IMG/VR virus record: IMGVR_UViG_3300035665_000034
Coordinates: 1 to 61,662 of that record
Direction: 5' to 3' (one strand)
DNA length: 61,662 nt
DNA from: a virus
Under the pieces are notes generated by a model that searched no databases, was not told the DNA's origin, and worked only from the letters and a program-made list of their open reading frames with translations. The first letter of the stretch is position 1. Every line of letters begins with the position of its first letter. Below, piece by piece: positions 24,518 through 32,348 of this stretch. The position numbers were made by a program, and so were the translations under genes.

Positions 24518-25098
24518 GGCGACACGTCGAGCAGCGTGAACTTCCCGACCTCGTTTCGCTCGCACGCGTCCCACACGAACCACGCGTAGGTGCTCGCGTC
24601 AGTCTTGCCGTTGCCCGTGAAGCTCGGACGCTTCGTCAGGACGTAGACGTCGGGCGTTCCGATTCGCCGCATGAGCGCGTGCCGCCCGTGGCGCCTCCCG
24701 CCGTCCGCGATCCAGTTCATGCGGAGCAGCGCGACGACGACGCCGTCAGGGCCGCACCACTCGAACGCGTGCTCGACGAAGCGCTGCGCGAGGTTCGCCG
24801 AACCGCCGTAGGGCGGGTTCATCACGATGATGCGCGACGTCCCGTCGTTGGGCGCCTTCGCGGCGAGGAAGTCGCCTCGAACGACGTTCAGTTTCTCGTC
24901 GGCGCCGAAGTCGCCGATCTCCATGCCCGAGACGCGTGTCTTCCCGACGAACGGGAGCAGAAGCGCGCCGCCTCCTGCGGCCGGATCGAAGACCTCGAAC
25001 TCGTCGCCGCTCTCAGCGATGTATCGGTCGACGACGGGGACGACGGCGTTCACGGCCCACCCCGGCGTCGGGTAGTGGTCGTTCTCGGCGCGGCTCAC
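24514..25098 (-). CDS. N6-adenine DNA methyltransferase
   Basis: A 194-residue methyltransferase. Motif I is FDPAAGGGALLLPF (about 38-51, SAM binding) and catalytic motif IV is NPPYGG (about 94-99), as in adenine methyltransferases. No separate target-recognition domain is obvious, so it is a small orphan enzyme. It starts VSRAENDHYPTPGWAV; the YPTP segment is typical of the group. The GTG at 25098 overlaps the preceding stop. With the Mom-like protein it gives the phage two potential DNA-modification activities. Confidence 0.85.
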   Translation of the reverse strand: MSRAENDHYPTPGWAVNAVVPVVDRYIAESGDEFEVFDPAAGGGALLLPFVGKTRVSGMEIGDFGADEKLNVVRGDFLAAKAPNDGTSRIIVMNPPYGGSANLAQRFVEHAFEWCGPDGVVVALLRMNWIADGGRRHGRHALMRRIGTPDVYVLTKRPSFTGNGKTDASTYAWFVWDACERNEVGKFTLLDVSP

Positions 25099-25274
25099 TT
25101 GCAGACCTCGCGCGCACCTTGACGGCACGCCTCGACGAGAAACGAAACGTCGCGTCGGGCGCGTTCTTCGTTGCCCTCGCTCGTCGTTCTGCCGAGCGCG
25201 AAGCCAATCGCGCTGCCGAACGTGAAGAACCCGAACAGCACGATCAATGCTCGAACGCTGCTGAACTCGTTCAC
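25095..25274 (-). CDS. Small membrane protein
   Basis: A 59-residue protein with a GTG start overlapping the upstream stop. One transmembrane segment (ALIVLFGFFTFGSAIGFALG, about 9-28) is followed by a charged tail with two cysteines (LVEACRQGAREVCK). Placed between a regulator and the methyltransferase. Function unknown. Confidence 0.6.
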   Translation of the reverse strand: MNEFSSVRALIVLFGFFTFGSAIGFALGRTTSEGNEERARRDVSFLVEACRQGAREVCK

Positions 25275-25558
25275 TGGAACATCCACAACGTCGGTCCTCC
25301 GACGGTCAGCGTGTCGACAGGCACGCGCAGCGCCTTCGCGAAGCGCTCGGTCGTGACCGCGTTCCCGATCATCGGCTCGCGAAGCGTGTCGTCGCCGCGC
25401 TCGATCCACTTCCGAACCGAGCCCGACGAGACGCGCTCGGCGACGCAGAACTCGATCATCGACATCCGCCTGAACCGCAGCGCGTCGCGCAGGCGCTCGC
25501 AGCGCTCCTCCGCTTCCTTCGACGCGTGCTCGCGTTGCTTTCCTCGTTTGCCGCCCAT
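25271..25558 (-). CDS. Helix-turn-helix regulator
   Basis: A 95-residue protein. SMIEFCVAERVSSGSVRKWI (about 33-52) has the form of a helix-turn-helix of the Cro/XRE type, followed by a short domain that ends TVGGPTLWMFQ. GGAGG lies upstream of the ATG. First gene of the operon regulator, membrane protein, methyltransferase, 24104 gene, nuclease; it may autoregulate. Confidence 0.65.
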   Translation of the reverse strand: MGGKRGKQREHASKEAEERCERLRDALRFRRMSMIEFCVAERVSSGSVRKWIERGDDTLREPMIGNAVTTERFAKALRVPVDTLTVGGPTLWMFQ

Positions 25559-25582
25559 CTTGAACCTCCGTCCGTTCTTCCC

Positions 25583-25612
25583 GTGTACGTTCAGCGCGCC
25601 GTGAGCTTTACG
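25583..25612 (-). promoter_or_regulatory. CGTAAAG-N16-CGTACAC promoter, copy 2
   Basis: CGTAAAG (25606-25612), 16-nt spacer, variant -10 CGTACAC (25583-25589). It overlaps the last codons of the SbcC-like gene. Drives the operon from 25558. Confidence 0.6.
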
Positions 25613-27594
25613 TCGCCGCTCGCAGAAACTTCGATTGTGGCGACGGCGACGTCTTCGACTGCAACCGAGCCGACGACGAAGACTCGATGAAACCCCGCGA
25701 GGCTCACGGCGCGGACGAGCATCGACGCGTAGCGACCGACGTTCTCGCCGTACAGCGCTGCAGGCGTTTCGTCACGCCAAAGCGTCTCGATTCGCGAGCC
25801 TCGCCCGCGTTCGAGGGCGAAGCAGGCGAGTGCGATGCGCAACGCCTCGTCGACGATCACCTGCTCGCCGCCCGACAACGAACTCAAGTCGCCCGAGCGC
25901 CCGCGCAGCGAATCGTTCACGACTATCGCGAAGTCGTCGGCCTCGCCCTTGCCCGACTTCAGCGCGCGCGTCGTTCGCACGTCGACGCTGAATCGGTCGC
26001 CGTAGCAGGCCGAGAGCAGGTCGTTCGCGAGGTCGGCGACGCGTGGCCCTGCGCTCTCGATTTCGAGCGCCGGGATTCCTGTAGGCGAGAACGCCTTCAC
26101 GATCTTGTCGAGCGACCGAGCGCGCGCGAACGTCGGCCCGAGCAGAGCGCGCTTCTTCGCGATCTCGACGAGTTGCCGGTCGCAGTTCTGAAGGCGCTCG
26201 ATGCACTCCCCGATCCTGCGCGACACGGCACCGGCCGCCCTCGCGTTGTCCGCGAGCAGATCGCGAAGCGTCTCGACGGACTCGCCGCCCTCGGCGGCCT
26301 TCGACGCGTCGACGTCGGCTTGCGCGATGGCGAGTTCTTCGCGCAGCGTGGCGGCGACTTCGAGTTGTCGAGTCTGGACCTCGTAAGCCTTCCCGATCCT
26401 GTCCGCGAGCGCGTCGATCTTCCGCGACGCGACGAGACGATCTTCGGCCGCCTTCAAGTCGGCCTCGGACGAAACGACGATTCGCTCGTAGCTCGCGAGC
26501 TTTTCGATCTGCTCGTCGAGCATTCGCTGAATCTCGACAGTCGTTCGCGCCTGCTCGATTGCGTCGCCGAGCAGCGCGCAGCCCGAGAACTTGCCTTCGC
26601 CTTTGCATGGCACCGATTCGAGCAGACGTTCGGCCTTCTTCGCGCGTTCGAGACTGGACTTCAAACCTTCGATCTCGCGCCGCGCATCCCTCGCCTTGAG
26701 CTTCCACTCGGCGAGGCTTTCGCGCGCCCTCTCGACTTCTCCCTCGTCGGTGTCGGGCGCGATGCCGATGCCGCGCATGTCGTGGCGCGCGGTCTTGATC
26801 TCCGACTTGGCCCACGCGAGGTCTTCTTCGGTCGCGTCGAGCTTCTTCGCGAGCGCGTCGCGCTTCGCGATCCGTGCGTCGAACTCCCGTCGCGCCCTGT
26901 CGCGTTCGTGTGCCGCAGGCGCGCGGGCTTCGAGCTTCACGCGCTCGGCGACGCGCTCGTCGTCCGCGTCGTTGGCCTCGCGCAGTTCGCGAGCGAGCAC
27001 GTCGCGCGACGCCTTCATCGTCGCCTCGGTTGTCTCGATGCCCTCGAACGCGGCGAGGTCGAGCGCTTCGCGCTTCGCTTTCGCTGCGCGGGCGATGTCG
27101 TTCATCCGTCCAAGGTCGAGGTAGTACGCGAACAATTCGCGGCGCTCGGCGACGGGCAGAACGGCGAAGCGCCCCGCGCCGCCCTGCGACGCGAACGCCG
27201 TCGCGTAGAACGACGACGACTCGCCGAAGACGCGAACGACTTCCTCGTCGAACGACTTCAGCTTGCCGTCGGTCTTCACGCCTGCGCGCGACATGACCGC
27301 GCCCTTCAGCGTGGTCGTCCCGTTCTCGACGCGGAGCGTGGTCTTCTCGCCGTCGATCTCGTAGGCGTTCTCGATGAACGCGCCCGGCGCCATCCACGAC
27401 TGGATGTTCGACGGCGTGCGCGTCGGGAGTTCGCGGTACATGACGCCCGGGGCGAGGCATTCGAGCAGCGTGGTCTTCCCCGCGCCGTTCGGTCCCGTGA
27501 TCGCGATCACGCCGGGAGGCAGGGCAGAGAAGTCGAGTTCGACCGTGCGGTCGTACCGCGTCACGCCGCAGAATTTCGAGCGAAGAACCTTCAA
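25591..27594 (-). CDS. SbcC/Rad50-like ATPase (gp46-type recombination nuclease subunit)
   Basis: A 667-residue SMC-type ATPase. Walker A GPNGAGKTTLLE at about 34-45, long coiled coil, and a central cysteine pair VPCKGEGKFSGCALL (about 325-340) in place of a zinc hook. The C-terminal half carries LSSLSGGEQVIVDEALRIAL (ABC signature) and the Walker B-like stretch ALACFALERGRG. With the SbcD-like nuclease (28792-29901) it processes DNA ends in recombination-dependent replication. The start is TTG at 27594, placed by GGAGG 7 nt upstream. Confidence 0.88.
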   Translation of the reverse strand: MKVLRSKFCGVTRYDRTVELDFSALPPGVIAITGPNGAGKTTLLECLAPGVMYRELPTRTPSNIQSWMAPGAFIENAYEIDGEKTTLRVENGTTTLKGAVMSRAGVKTDGKLKSFDEEVVRVFGESSSFYATAFASQGGAGRFAVLPVAERRELFAYYLDLGRMNDIARAAKAKREALDLAAFEGIETTEATMKASRDVLARELREANDADDERVAERVKLEARAPAAHERDRARREFDARIAKRDALAKKLDATEEDLAWAKSEIKTARHDMRGIGIAPDTDEGEVERARESLAEWKLKARDARREIEGLKSSLERAKKAERLLESVPCKGEGKFSGCALLGDAIEQARTTVEIQRMLDEQIEKLASYERIVVSSEADLKAAEDRLVASRKIDALADRIGKAYEVQTRQLEVAATLREELAIAQADVDASKAAEGGESVETLRDLLADNARAAGAVSRRIGECIERLQNCDRQLVEIAKKRALLGPTFARARSLDKIVKAFSPTGIPALEIESAGPRVADLANDLLSACYGDRFSVDVRTTRALKSGKGEADDFAIVVNDSLRGRSGDLSSLSGGEQVIVDEALRIALACFALERGRGSRIETLWRDETPAALYGENVGRYASMLVRAVSLAGFHRVFVVGSVAVEDVAVATIEVSASGDVKLTAR

Positions 27595-27621
27595 GACGCA
27601 ACCTCCGTCCGTTCGCGGACC

Positions 27622-27651
27622 TGATACGCGGAACGGCGTCGGGTCTTTACG
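27622..27651 (-). promoter_or_regulatory. CGTAAAG-N16-CGTATCA promoter, copy 3
   Basis: CGTAAAG (27645-27651), 16 nt, CGTATCA (27622-27628), and a leader of 27 nt with GGAGG before the TTG start of the SbcC-like gene. TAA in the -35 box is the stop of 27647-28084. Confidence 0.68.
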
Positions 27652-28084
27652 CTGGAGACGGCTTTTTCAGGTCGCGACGCGCTGCTTCGAGTTGCGCCCG
27701 CAGCATGTCGACTTCGGCTTGAAGCGCATCGCACTTCACGTCGAACGCGTGCGCCTTCTTCAGCGCGGTGTCGGTTTCGACATCGGCGTCTTCGATCTCG
27801 TCTAACGCAGCAGCGAGTTTTTCGCGGGCTTCTTCGAGGTCCGCTCGCGCTTCCTCAAGCTCGTCCGTCAGTTCGGCGTTCTTCTCGTCGAGTTCGGTCT
27901 CGTTCTGCTCCGACCTCTTGCGCGCTTCGAGCGCGTCGAGCAGCGGACGAACGTGCTCGGGAGGGATCGCGATCCCGAGCCCGTCGAACTGCGCGTCCTT
28001 CAGCTTCAGAACGAAGTCGTCGAAGTTGTCGTCGAGCGCGATGTCGCCAGCCAGAAAGAGCGGTTCGTATTCGATGCACTTCAT
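27647..28084 (-). CDS. Hypothetical coiled-coil protein
   Basis: A 145-residue protein. The first 55 residues form a small domain; the remainder, rich in Glu, Ala and Leu (LTDELEEARADLEEAREKLA and onward), is a coiled coil. The start overlaps the stop of the 58-residue gene upstream (ATGA). It lies in the SbcD operon and may assist the SbcCD-like complex, which is inference. Confidence 0.62.
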   Translation of the reverse strand: MKCIEYEPLFLAGDIALDDNFDDFVLKLKDAQFDGLGIAIPPEHVRPLLDALEARKRSEQNETELDEKNAELTDELEEARADLEEAREKLAAALDEIEDADVETDTALKKAHAFDVKCDALQAEVDMLRAQLEAARRDLKKPSPA

Positions 28085-28257
28085 CGCGGGCGCTCCACGA
28101 GCCGGACCTTCTCGGGCTTGTCTTCGGCTTCGGGCGCGAGTTGCGCCCGTCGCAACTCCTCGCGCGCCGCGCCGAGTTCGTCGCGCGCCTTGTCGAACGC
28201 GACGTGCGCCGCTTCGAGTCGCCGGATCGCCTTCTGAAGTTGCGCCTCGGCGTTCAC
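28081..28257 (-). CDS. Very small helical protein
   Basis: A 58-residue protein with a GTG start: VNAEAQLQKAIRRLEAAHVA, ending RLVERPR. Both ends are coupled: GTGA with the upstream gene and ATGA with the downstream one, which supports real translation. Predicted single helix with a charged tail. Function unknown. Confidence 0.6.
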   Translation of the reverse strand: MNAEAQLQKAIRRLEAAHVAFDKARDELGAAREELRRAQLAPEAEDKPEKVRLVERPR

Positions 28258-28580
28258 TTCGACGCCTCGGCCGCTTCCTTCGCGAGACGTTCGGCGACGA
28301 ACTCGCGCACGAAGTCGAACGTCTCGTCGATCATCGTCGGCGGGCAGGGCATCGAGAGCGACACGTCGACGCGCGCCGACGTGAAGTTGCCGAGGTTGAT
28401 CGTCACGCCCTGCGCGTAACCGACGACGGCCTTCGGCGCGGGCGTCTTCGACGCAGGCCCGAGAGCTTCGACGGTCGCCGTCTCGGCCTTCGTCGTCTCG
28501 GTGCGGCGACCGGACTTCGCGCCCGACGCCTTCTCGACGGTGACTTCGAGGGTTCCAGATTCGCGATCTTTCGTCGTCAT
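28254..28580 (-). CDS. Hypothetical protein
   Basis: A 108-residue protein. After a low-complexity first half it has VGYAQGVTINLGNFTSARVD (about 53-72), a conserved-looking beta segment that I recall from phage proteins near replication genes, and a helical C-terminus (FVREFVAERLAKEAAEA). ATGA overlaps on both sides. Confidence 0.6.
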   Translation of the reverse strand: MTTKDRESGTLEVTVEKASGAKSGRRTETTKAETATVEALGPASKTPAPKAVVGYAQGVTINLGNFTSARVDVSLSMPCPPTMIDETFDFVREFVAERLAKEAAEASK

Positions 28581-28795
28581 TTTCCGATCCCTTCTTCGAG
28601 TTTCTTCGCGCAGTTCGGGCAGAGGATTTCGTTCACGAAACCGCGCGTCTTCGGTGTCTTGCTCGCGAGCGATCCAAGCTCGGTCGCGTGGATGAAAACG
28701 CGGCACCATCCGGCGACCGAGTGACCGGGGCGAAGCCCTCGGCCGCACTCGGCGCATTCGACGACAGGCGGCGCGCGTGTCTGCGTTGCGCTCAT
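28577..28795 (-). CDS. Small zinc-ribbon protein
   Basis: A 72-residue protein with CAECG (about 14-18) and CPNC (about 58-61), a four-cysteine site typical of a zinc ribbon. The ATG at 28795 overlaps the SbcD-like stop (ATGA). Such proteins can bind nucleic acid or a partner; no specific role is assigned. Confidence 0.62.
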   Translation of the reverse strand: MSATQTRAPPVVECAECGRGLRPGHSVAGWCRVFIHATELGSLASKTPKTRGFVNEILCPNCAKKLEEGIGK

Positions 28796-29901
28796 CGAGA
28801 GCATGACGTCGCGATCTCCGAGAAGACGTTCACGTCGCCGTCGTCGACTGCGATGTCTGAAGCGTTGCACCACGCCTCGAACTTCTCCGCGAGCGAGGTC
28901 GACTTCGCGATCTCGCTCGATCCCTTGCGCTCGGTGACGACTCGCGCCCGGTTCACCTTCGCGGCGAATGCCGTGTAGCCCGCTGCCATGAGTCGCGTTC
29001 GGGCCTTGCCGATTGCATTCTTGATCTCGGTCTCGTTCTCGTTCGTGACGTCGAGCACGATCTTCGCCGACGAGTGCGGCACGACCTTCGTCGGTTCGCG
29101 GTCGAGCGAGCCCTTCGCGTCGATCACGAACACGTCCTTGCGCGGAGAGTTCAGCGCGTAGAACGTCACTTCGCCCGTCTCCGTGTCGCCGATGCTAAAC
29201 CCGCGCCCGCCCGCCTCGCCGTGTTCGTTGAAGAACAGAGCGCCGCCGTAAGCGACGAGCGCGCCGTGCGACACGTCCAAGTCCTGCGGCTCGTGGTAGT
29301 GCCCGAGCAACGTCACCGGGGCGCGCTGCGCGAAGAAGTCGGCCTCGAAAAGCGGGTCGCTCGTGAGCGTCGCGGGCTGTCCCGAACCGACCTTCGCAGA
29401 CGAGACCGCCGCGTGGGCGAAGATCACGTCGAAGCCCGGGCCGCGCTCGTTGAGCACGCGTTCGTACTCTGCGCGGACGTGCCGCGTGTACGCCGCATCG
29501 TCGAGGGCCTCGCCTGCCGACCTATCGATCCACGGCAGGAGCGCGATGCGCGCCGGGCGAATCGCGCCGACGCCGAGTCGAAGCGGGCTCTCGATGAACG
29601 AGACGTCGCCGAGGAAGTTCAGGAACGCGAACTCCTCGGGCTGGTCGTGATTCCCGCGAAGAACGAAGACCTCGCCGTCTTCTGGCAAGGTGGAGCGCAG
29701 GTCGCTGACGAACGAGCACAAGGCGTTCCGCTCTTTCGCGCTCGGGCGGTGCGGCACTTCGCGCCCGCACAAGTCGCCGCCGATCACCACGAAGTCGACG
29801 CCCGCTTCCTTCACGATTCGCACGACCTCGTCGAGCCCTTCGCGCTGCCATTCGAGGTCGCGTTCGATGAGGTGAAGGTCGGTGACGAATGCATATTTCA
29901 T
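28792..29901 (-). CDS. SbcD/Mre11-like nuclease (metallophosphatase)
   Basis: A 369-residue phosphoesterase: TDLHLIE (about 7-13), VIGGDLCG (about 39-46), RGNHDQP (about 82-88) and the histidine motif LLGHYHEPQDLDV. This is the Mre11/gp47 partner of the SbcC-like gene. The ATG at 29901 lies 5 nt from the -10 box, so its mRNA is probably leaderless. The C-terminus after residue 265 is less conserved. Confidence 0.88.
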   Translation of the reverse strand: MKYAFVTDLHLIERDLEWQREGLDEVVRIVKEAGVDFVVIGGDLCGREVPHRPSAKERNALCSFVSDLRSTLPEDGEVFVLRGNHDQPEEFAFLNFLGDVSFIESPLRLGVGAIRPARIALLPWIDRSAGEALDDAAYTRHVRAEYERVLNERGPGFDVIFAHAAVSSAKVGSGQPATLTSDPLFEADFFAQRAPVTLLGHYHEPQDLDVSHGALVAYGGALFFNEHGEAGGRGFSIGDTETGEVTFYALNSPRKDVFVIDAKGSLDREPTKVVPHSSAKIVLDVTNENETEIKNAIGKARTRLMAAGYTAFAAKVNRARVVTERKGSSEIAKSTSLAEKFEAWCNASDIAVDDGDVNVFSEIATSCSR

Positions 29902-29906
29902 GGTCT

Positions 29907-29936
29907 TGATACGCCTCTCGCCGTCGAGTCTTTACG
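29907..29936 (-). promoter_or_regulatory. CGTAAAG-N16-CGTATCA promoter, copy 4
   Basis: CGTAAAG (29930-29936), 16-nt spacer, CGTATCA (29907-29913), and 5 nt to the ATG at 29901. Predicted leaderless transcript. TAA in the -35 box ends the gene 29932-30108. Confidence 0.7.
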
Positions 29937-30108
29937 GCCGCAGGATCAACGCACAACGATTGCAGATCGCGAGCGCCGAGATTCGCCCGGCAGACGAGAC
30001 GACGTGGCCGCCTGCGTCGTTCCGTTCGTGCTCGCATTCGAGCAGCTTGCGCGCGTGCAACTTCTCGCGCGCGGACTCGGAGAGCTTCGGCATTCGATCA
30101 CGAGCCAT
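29932..30108 (-). CDS. Very small cysteine-containing protein
   Basis: A 58-residue protein, MARDRMPKLSESAREKLHAR, with cysteines in LLECEHERNDAGG and ICNRCALILRP that could form a zinc ribbon. It overlaps the RuvC-like gene by 11 bp. No recognised family. Confidence 0.58.
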   Translation of the reverse strand: MARDRMPKLSESAREKLHARKLLECEHERNDAGGHVVSSAGRISALAICNRCALILRP

Positions 30109-30616
30109 GACGTGCGCCCCACCACGCGATCAACGCCGCGTCCGCAACGCCGACGTCCGCGACCCGCTTGCCGGGCATGACGAGCGGCAGGTTCGGAATC
30201 AGGCGCGAGCACGCGATCAAGGCGCGCTCTTTGCCCTCGCCGGTCACGCCGACGAACGCCTTCGCCTGCCAGCGTTGCGGCGTCACGACGACGAACGGGA
30301 TCTCCATCGCCGTGAGCAGCCCGATCCAAAGCCCGAACCCGTAGCCCGTCTTCCACGTCGACGACACGCCCTGTCGCGGCATCGCCTGAGAGTGCTCGAT
30401 GAACACCGTCGAGCGCCCGAGTCGGACGCCCTTCAGCGCGTCGCGCATCCCTGCGACGTCGTACTCTCGCCGCGAGCCCGTCGCCTTCGCCGACTTGAAC
30501 GTCGGCGTCTTCATCGCGGTCTCGTCGATGAGCGAGTCGGCGTCGGTCGTGAAGCCGACGACCGCGCCGTCGAGCCCGGGATCGATCCCGAACACGCGGC
30601 GGGACTGCGCGCTCAC
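30098..30616 (-). CDS. RuvC-like Holliday junction resolvase
   Basis: A 172-residue RNase H-fold nuclease. Motif 1 GIDPGLDGAVVGF (about 10-22, catalytic Asp), FIEHSQAMP (about 71-79, Glu), VTPQRWQAKAF, and the C-terminal ADVGVADAALIAWWGAR with the last acidic residues. This matches phage RuvC-like proteins with the G-x-D-P-G signature, for junction resolution before packaging or in recombination. GTGA start overlap with the upstream gene. Confidence 0.8.
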   Translation of the reverse strand: MSAQSRRVFGIDPGLDGAVVGFTTDADSLIDETAMKTPTFKSAKATGSRREYDVAGMRDALKGVRLGRSTVFIEHSQAMPRQGVSSTWKTGYGFGLWIGLLTAMEIPFVVVTPQRWQAKAFVGVTGEGKERALIACSRLIPNLPLVMPGKRVADVGVADAALIAWWGARHGS

Positions 30617-30801
30617 TTTTCGCCTCGCGCTTCGTGCGCTGCCTGCTTCTCCCAAAACCGGGCGAACAGTTCGTCGAGGTTGGCGCGCAAGTTGTCGATC
30701 TCCCTGCCCGACGCCTCGGCCCGAAGACGCGACGCTTCAGCGTGCGCGCGTTCTTCTGCCGCGACCTCGGCGGCCGTGAGTTCTTTGCGGGCCGCGTTCA
30801 T
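30613..30801 (-). CDS. Small coiled-coil protein
   Basis: A 62-residue charged helix (MNAARKELTAAEVAAEERAH, ending HEARGEK). Coupled by ATGA and GTGA overlaps to the MazG-like gene upstream and the RuvC-like gene downstream. Function unknown. Confidence 0.6.
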   Translation of the reverse strand: MNAARKELTAAEVAAEERAHAEASRLRAEASGREIDNLRANLDELFARFWEKQAAHEARGEK

Positions 30802-31226
30802 TCGCGTTTCCCGCCGTGCTTGTGCGGGCGCGTCGCGTTGAAAGCCATCTTCGCCTCGACCGCTGCCTCGATGTCGATGCCGAGATCGCACGCCATGTCG
30901 AGAACGCGAATGATCACGTCGGCGAGTTCCATCGGGATGCCCTCGAACTTCACGCCGTTGGCAGCGTCGTTGATCGTCCGCTCGTTCGACTCGACGTCGA
31001 GCGGCCCGAGCCGACGCGCGATCTCGACGCCGAAACTGACGAAGTAGATCACGCCGGGATCTCGGCCCGCGCGATGCTCCTCGTACATTTCGGAGACCTC
31101 GGAGTGAATCAGCGCGGCGTATTGAGCGACAGGCACGGGCTTGTCGTGCCAGCCCTTCGAGCACGCGATCTCGCACGCGTCGTTCGCCAGTTCGTTCAGC
31201 GTTCGGCCTCGGGGTTTGTCGCTCAT
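30798..31226 (-). CDS. MazG-like nucleotide pyrophosphohydrolase
   Basis: A 142-residue enzyme with IHSEVSEMYEEHRAG (about 40-54), the metal-binding ExxE of all-alpha NTP pyrophosphatases, and the second ELADVIIRVLDMA (about 101-113, ExxD). Such phage enzymes hydrolyse nucleotide triphosphates or alarmones and influence host metabolism. It lies between RecA and the RuvC-like gene; coupled on both sides. Confidence 0.82.
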   Translation of the reverse strand: MSDKPRGRTLNELANDACEIACSKGWHDKPVPVAQYAALIHSEVSEMYEEHRAGRDPGVIYFVSFGVEIARRLGPLDVESNERTINDAANGVKFEGIPMELADVIIRVLDMACDLGIDIEAAVEAKMAFNATRPHKHGGKRE

Positions 31227-32347
31227 TCGTCCTCGCCTTCTTCGAGTTCTTCGCCCTCGGCGAAGCCCTCGGCCTCGTGTTTCTCCAGCGTCTCGACGCT
31301 CACCTTGCCGATGCGCTCGCGGATGTTGCGGCGGATCTTCTCGAAGTCGTCGGGGCGCGTCTCGGCGATCTTGCGCATCCCCGAGACGCCCTGAATCGCG
31401 AAGACGGTCTCCTCGTCGAGCGCGACTTCGTACCAGCCCTTTTTGGTCGAGTGCGCGAGGCCGACGGCGAGCGCTGCGTTCAGCGTGTCGCCGCCCGGGT
31501 CGAAGCCCTTGCCGAACAGGATCGGCACACGCGCTACGGTGAACGGGCGTCCGACCTGATTCTTCGCCGTCAGGATCTCGACGTCGTTACCCTCGCGATC
31601 TTCGCCTTCGCGCGCCGACGACTTGCCGACCCTGCCGCGAGGCTTCGACGAACGAAAAAGGAAGATGATCGACGCGTAGAAACTGGCTGACTTGCCGACG
31701 CCGATCTTGCGCTTGCCCTGCCCGGGCCCAGCGCCTCCGACCGTCGCTCGAACCTGCGAGATCCCGAACAGGATCGCCCGCGAGTCCGAGAGCGTCGGAT
31801 TGAACTTCGCCATGCCGCGCGAGTAGGCGCGGGCCTCGGGCGGATAGCCTTCGTCGTCCCACTCCTGCTCACTCGTGCGACGCGCGATGGCACCTTGAAG
31901 CGAGTCCCACACGAAGATCAACGGCGCGTCCTTCGACTGCTCGCGAACGACGGCGCAAGTTCGCTCCATGATCGTGAAGCCCTGCTCGATGTATTTCGGG
32001 TGAACGACGCAGAGTTCGTCAGTGTTCACTCCGATGGCGCGGGCGTAGACGAGATCGAGCTTGCGCTCGAAGTCGAGAAGCACACCGACGCCGCCGAGCT
32101 TCTGAACTTCGGCGATGGCGTGAAGGCCCTGCGTCGTCTTGCCGCCCGCTTCGTCACCGTGCGCGACGATGAACCGGCCCTCGGGGTAGCCGCCGATGCC
32201 CGTCGCGACGTCGATGCCGAGGATGCCCGAAGGGATCACACGCGGCATCGAGCCCGAGCCCGTGTCGCGCAGCGCGCCCTTGAACTCGTCGCCGAGCGTC
32301 GCCTTCACGCCGCGCGCGATTGCGGCCTTGACCGAGCGTTTCGCCAT
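31223..32347 (-). CDS. RecA-like recombinase
   Basis: A 374-residue RecA/UvsX-type ATPase. RecA-like order: IPSGILGIDVATGIGGYPEG (about 40-60), Walker A HGDEAGGKTTQ (about 67-77), Walker B LIFVWDSLQGAI (about 146-157) with the serine-containing loop after it, and AILFGISQVRATVGG. The C-terminal tail is very acidic (EGEELEEGEDE). Forms strand-exchange filaments with the ssDNA-binding protein encoded just before it. Confidence 0.88.
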   Translation of the reverse strand: MAKRSVKAAIARGVKATLGDEFKGALRDTGSGSMPRVIPSGILGIDVATGIGGYPEGRFIVAHGDEAGGKTTQGLHAIAEVQKLGGVGVLLDFERKLDLVYARAIGVNTDELCVVHPKYIEQGFTIMERTCAVVREQSKDAPLIFVWDSLQGAIARRTSEQEWDDEGYPPEARAYSRGMAKFNPTLSDSRAILFGISQVRATVGGAGPGQGKRKIGVGKSASFYASIIFLFRSSKPRGRVGKSSAREGEDREGNDVEILTAKNQVGRPFTVARVPILFGKGFDPGGDTLNAALAVGLAHSTKKGWYEVALDEETVFAIQGVSGMRKIAETRPDDFEKIRRNIRERIGKVSVETLEKHEAEGFAEGEELEEGEDE

Positions 32348-32348
32348 G

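Noticed and set aside
25687-27624. Plus-strand open frame of 645 codons opposite the SbcC-like gene
   Set aside because: The minus strand shows Walker A and ABC signature motifs; the plus frame is a shadow.
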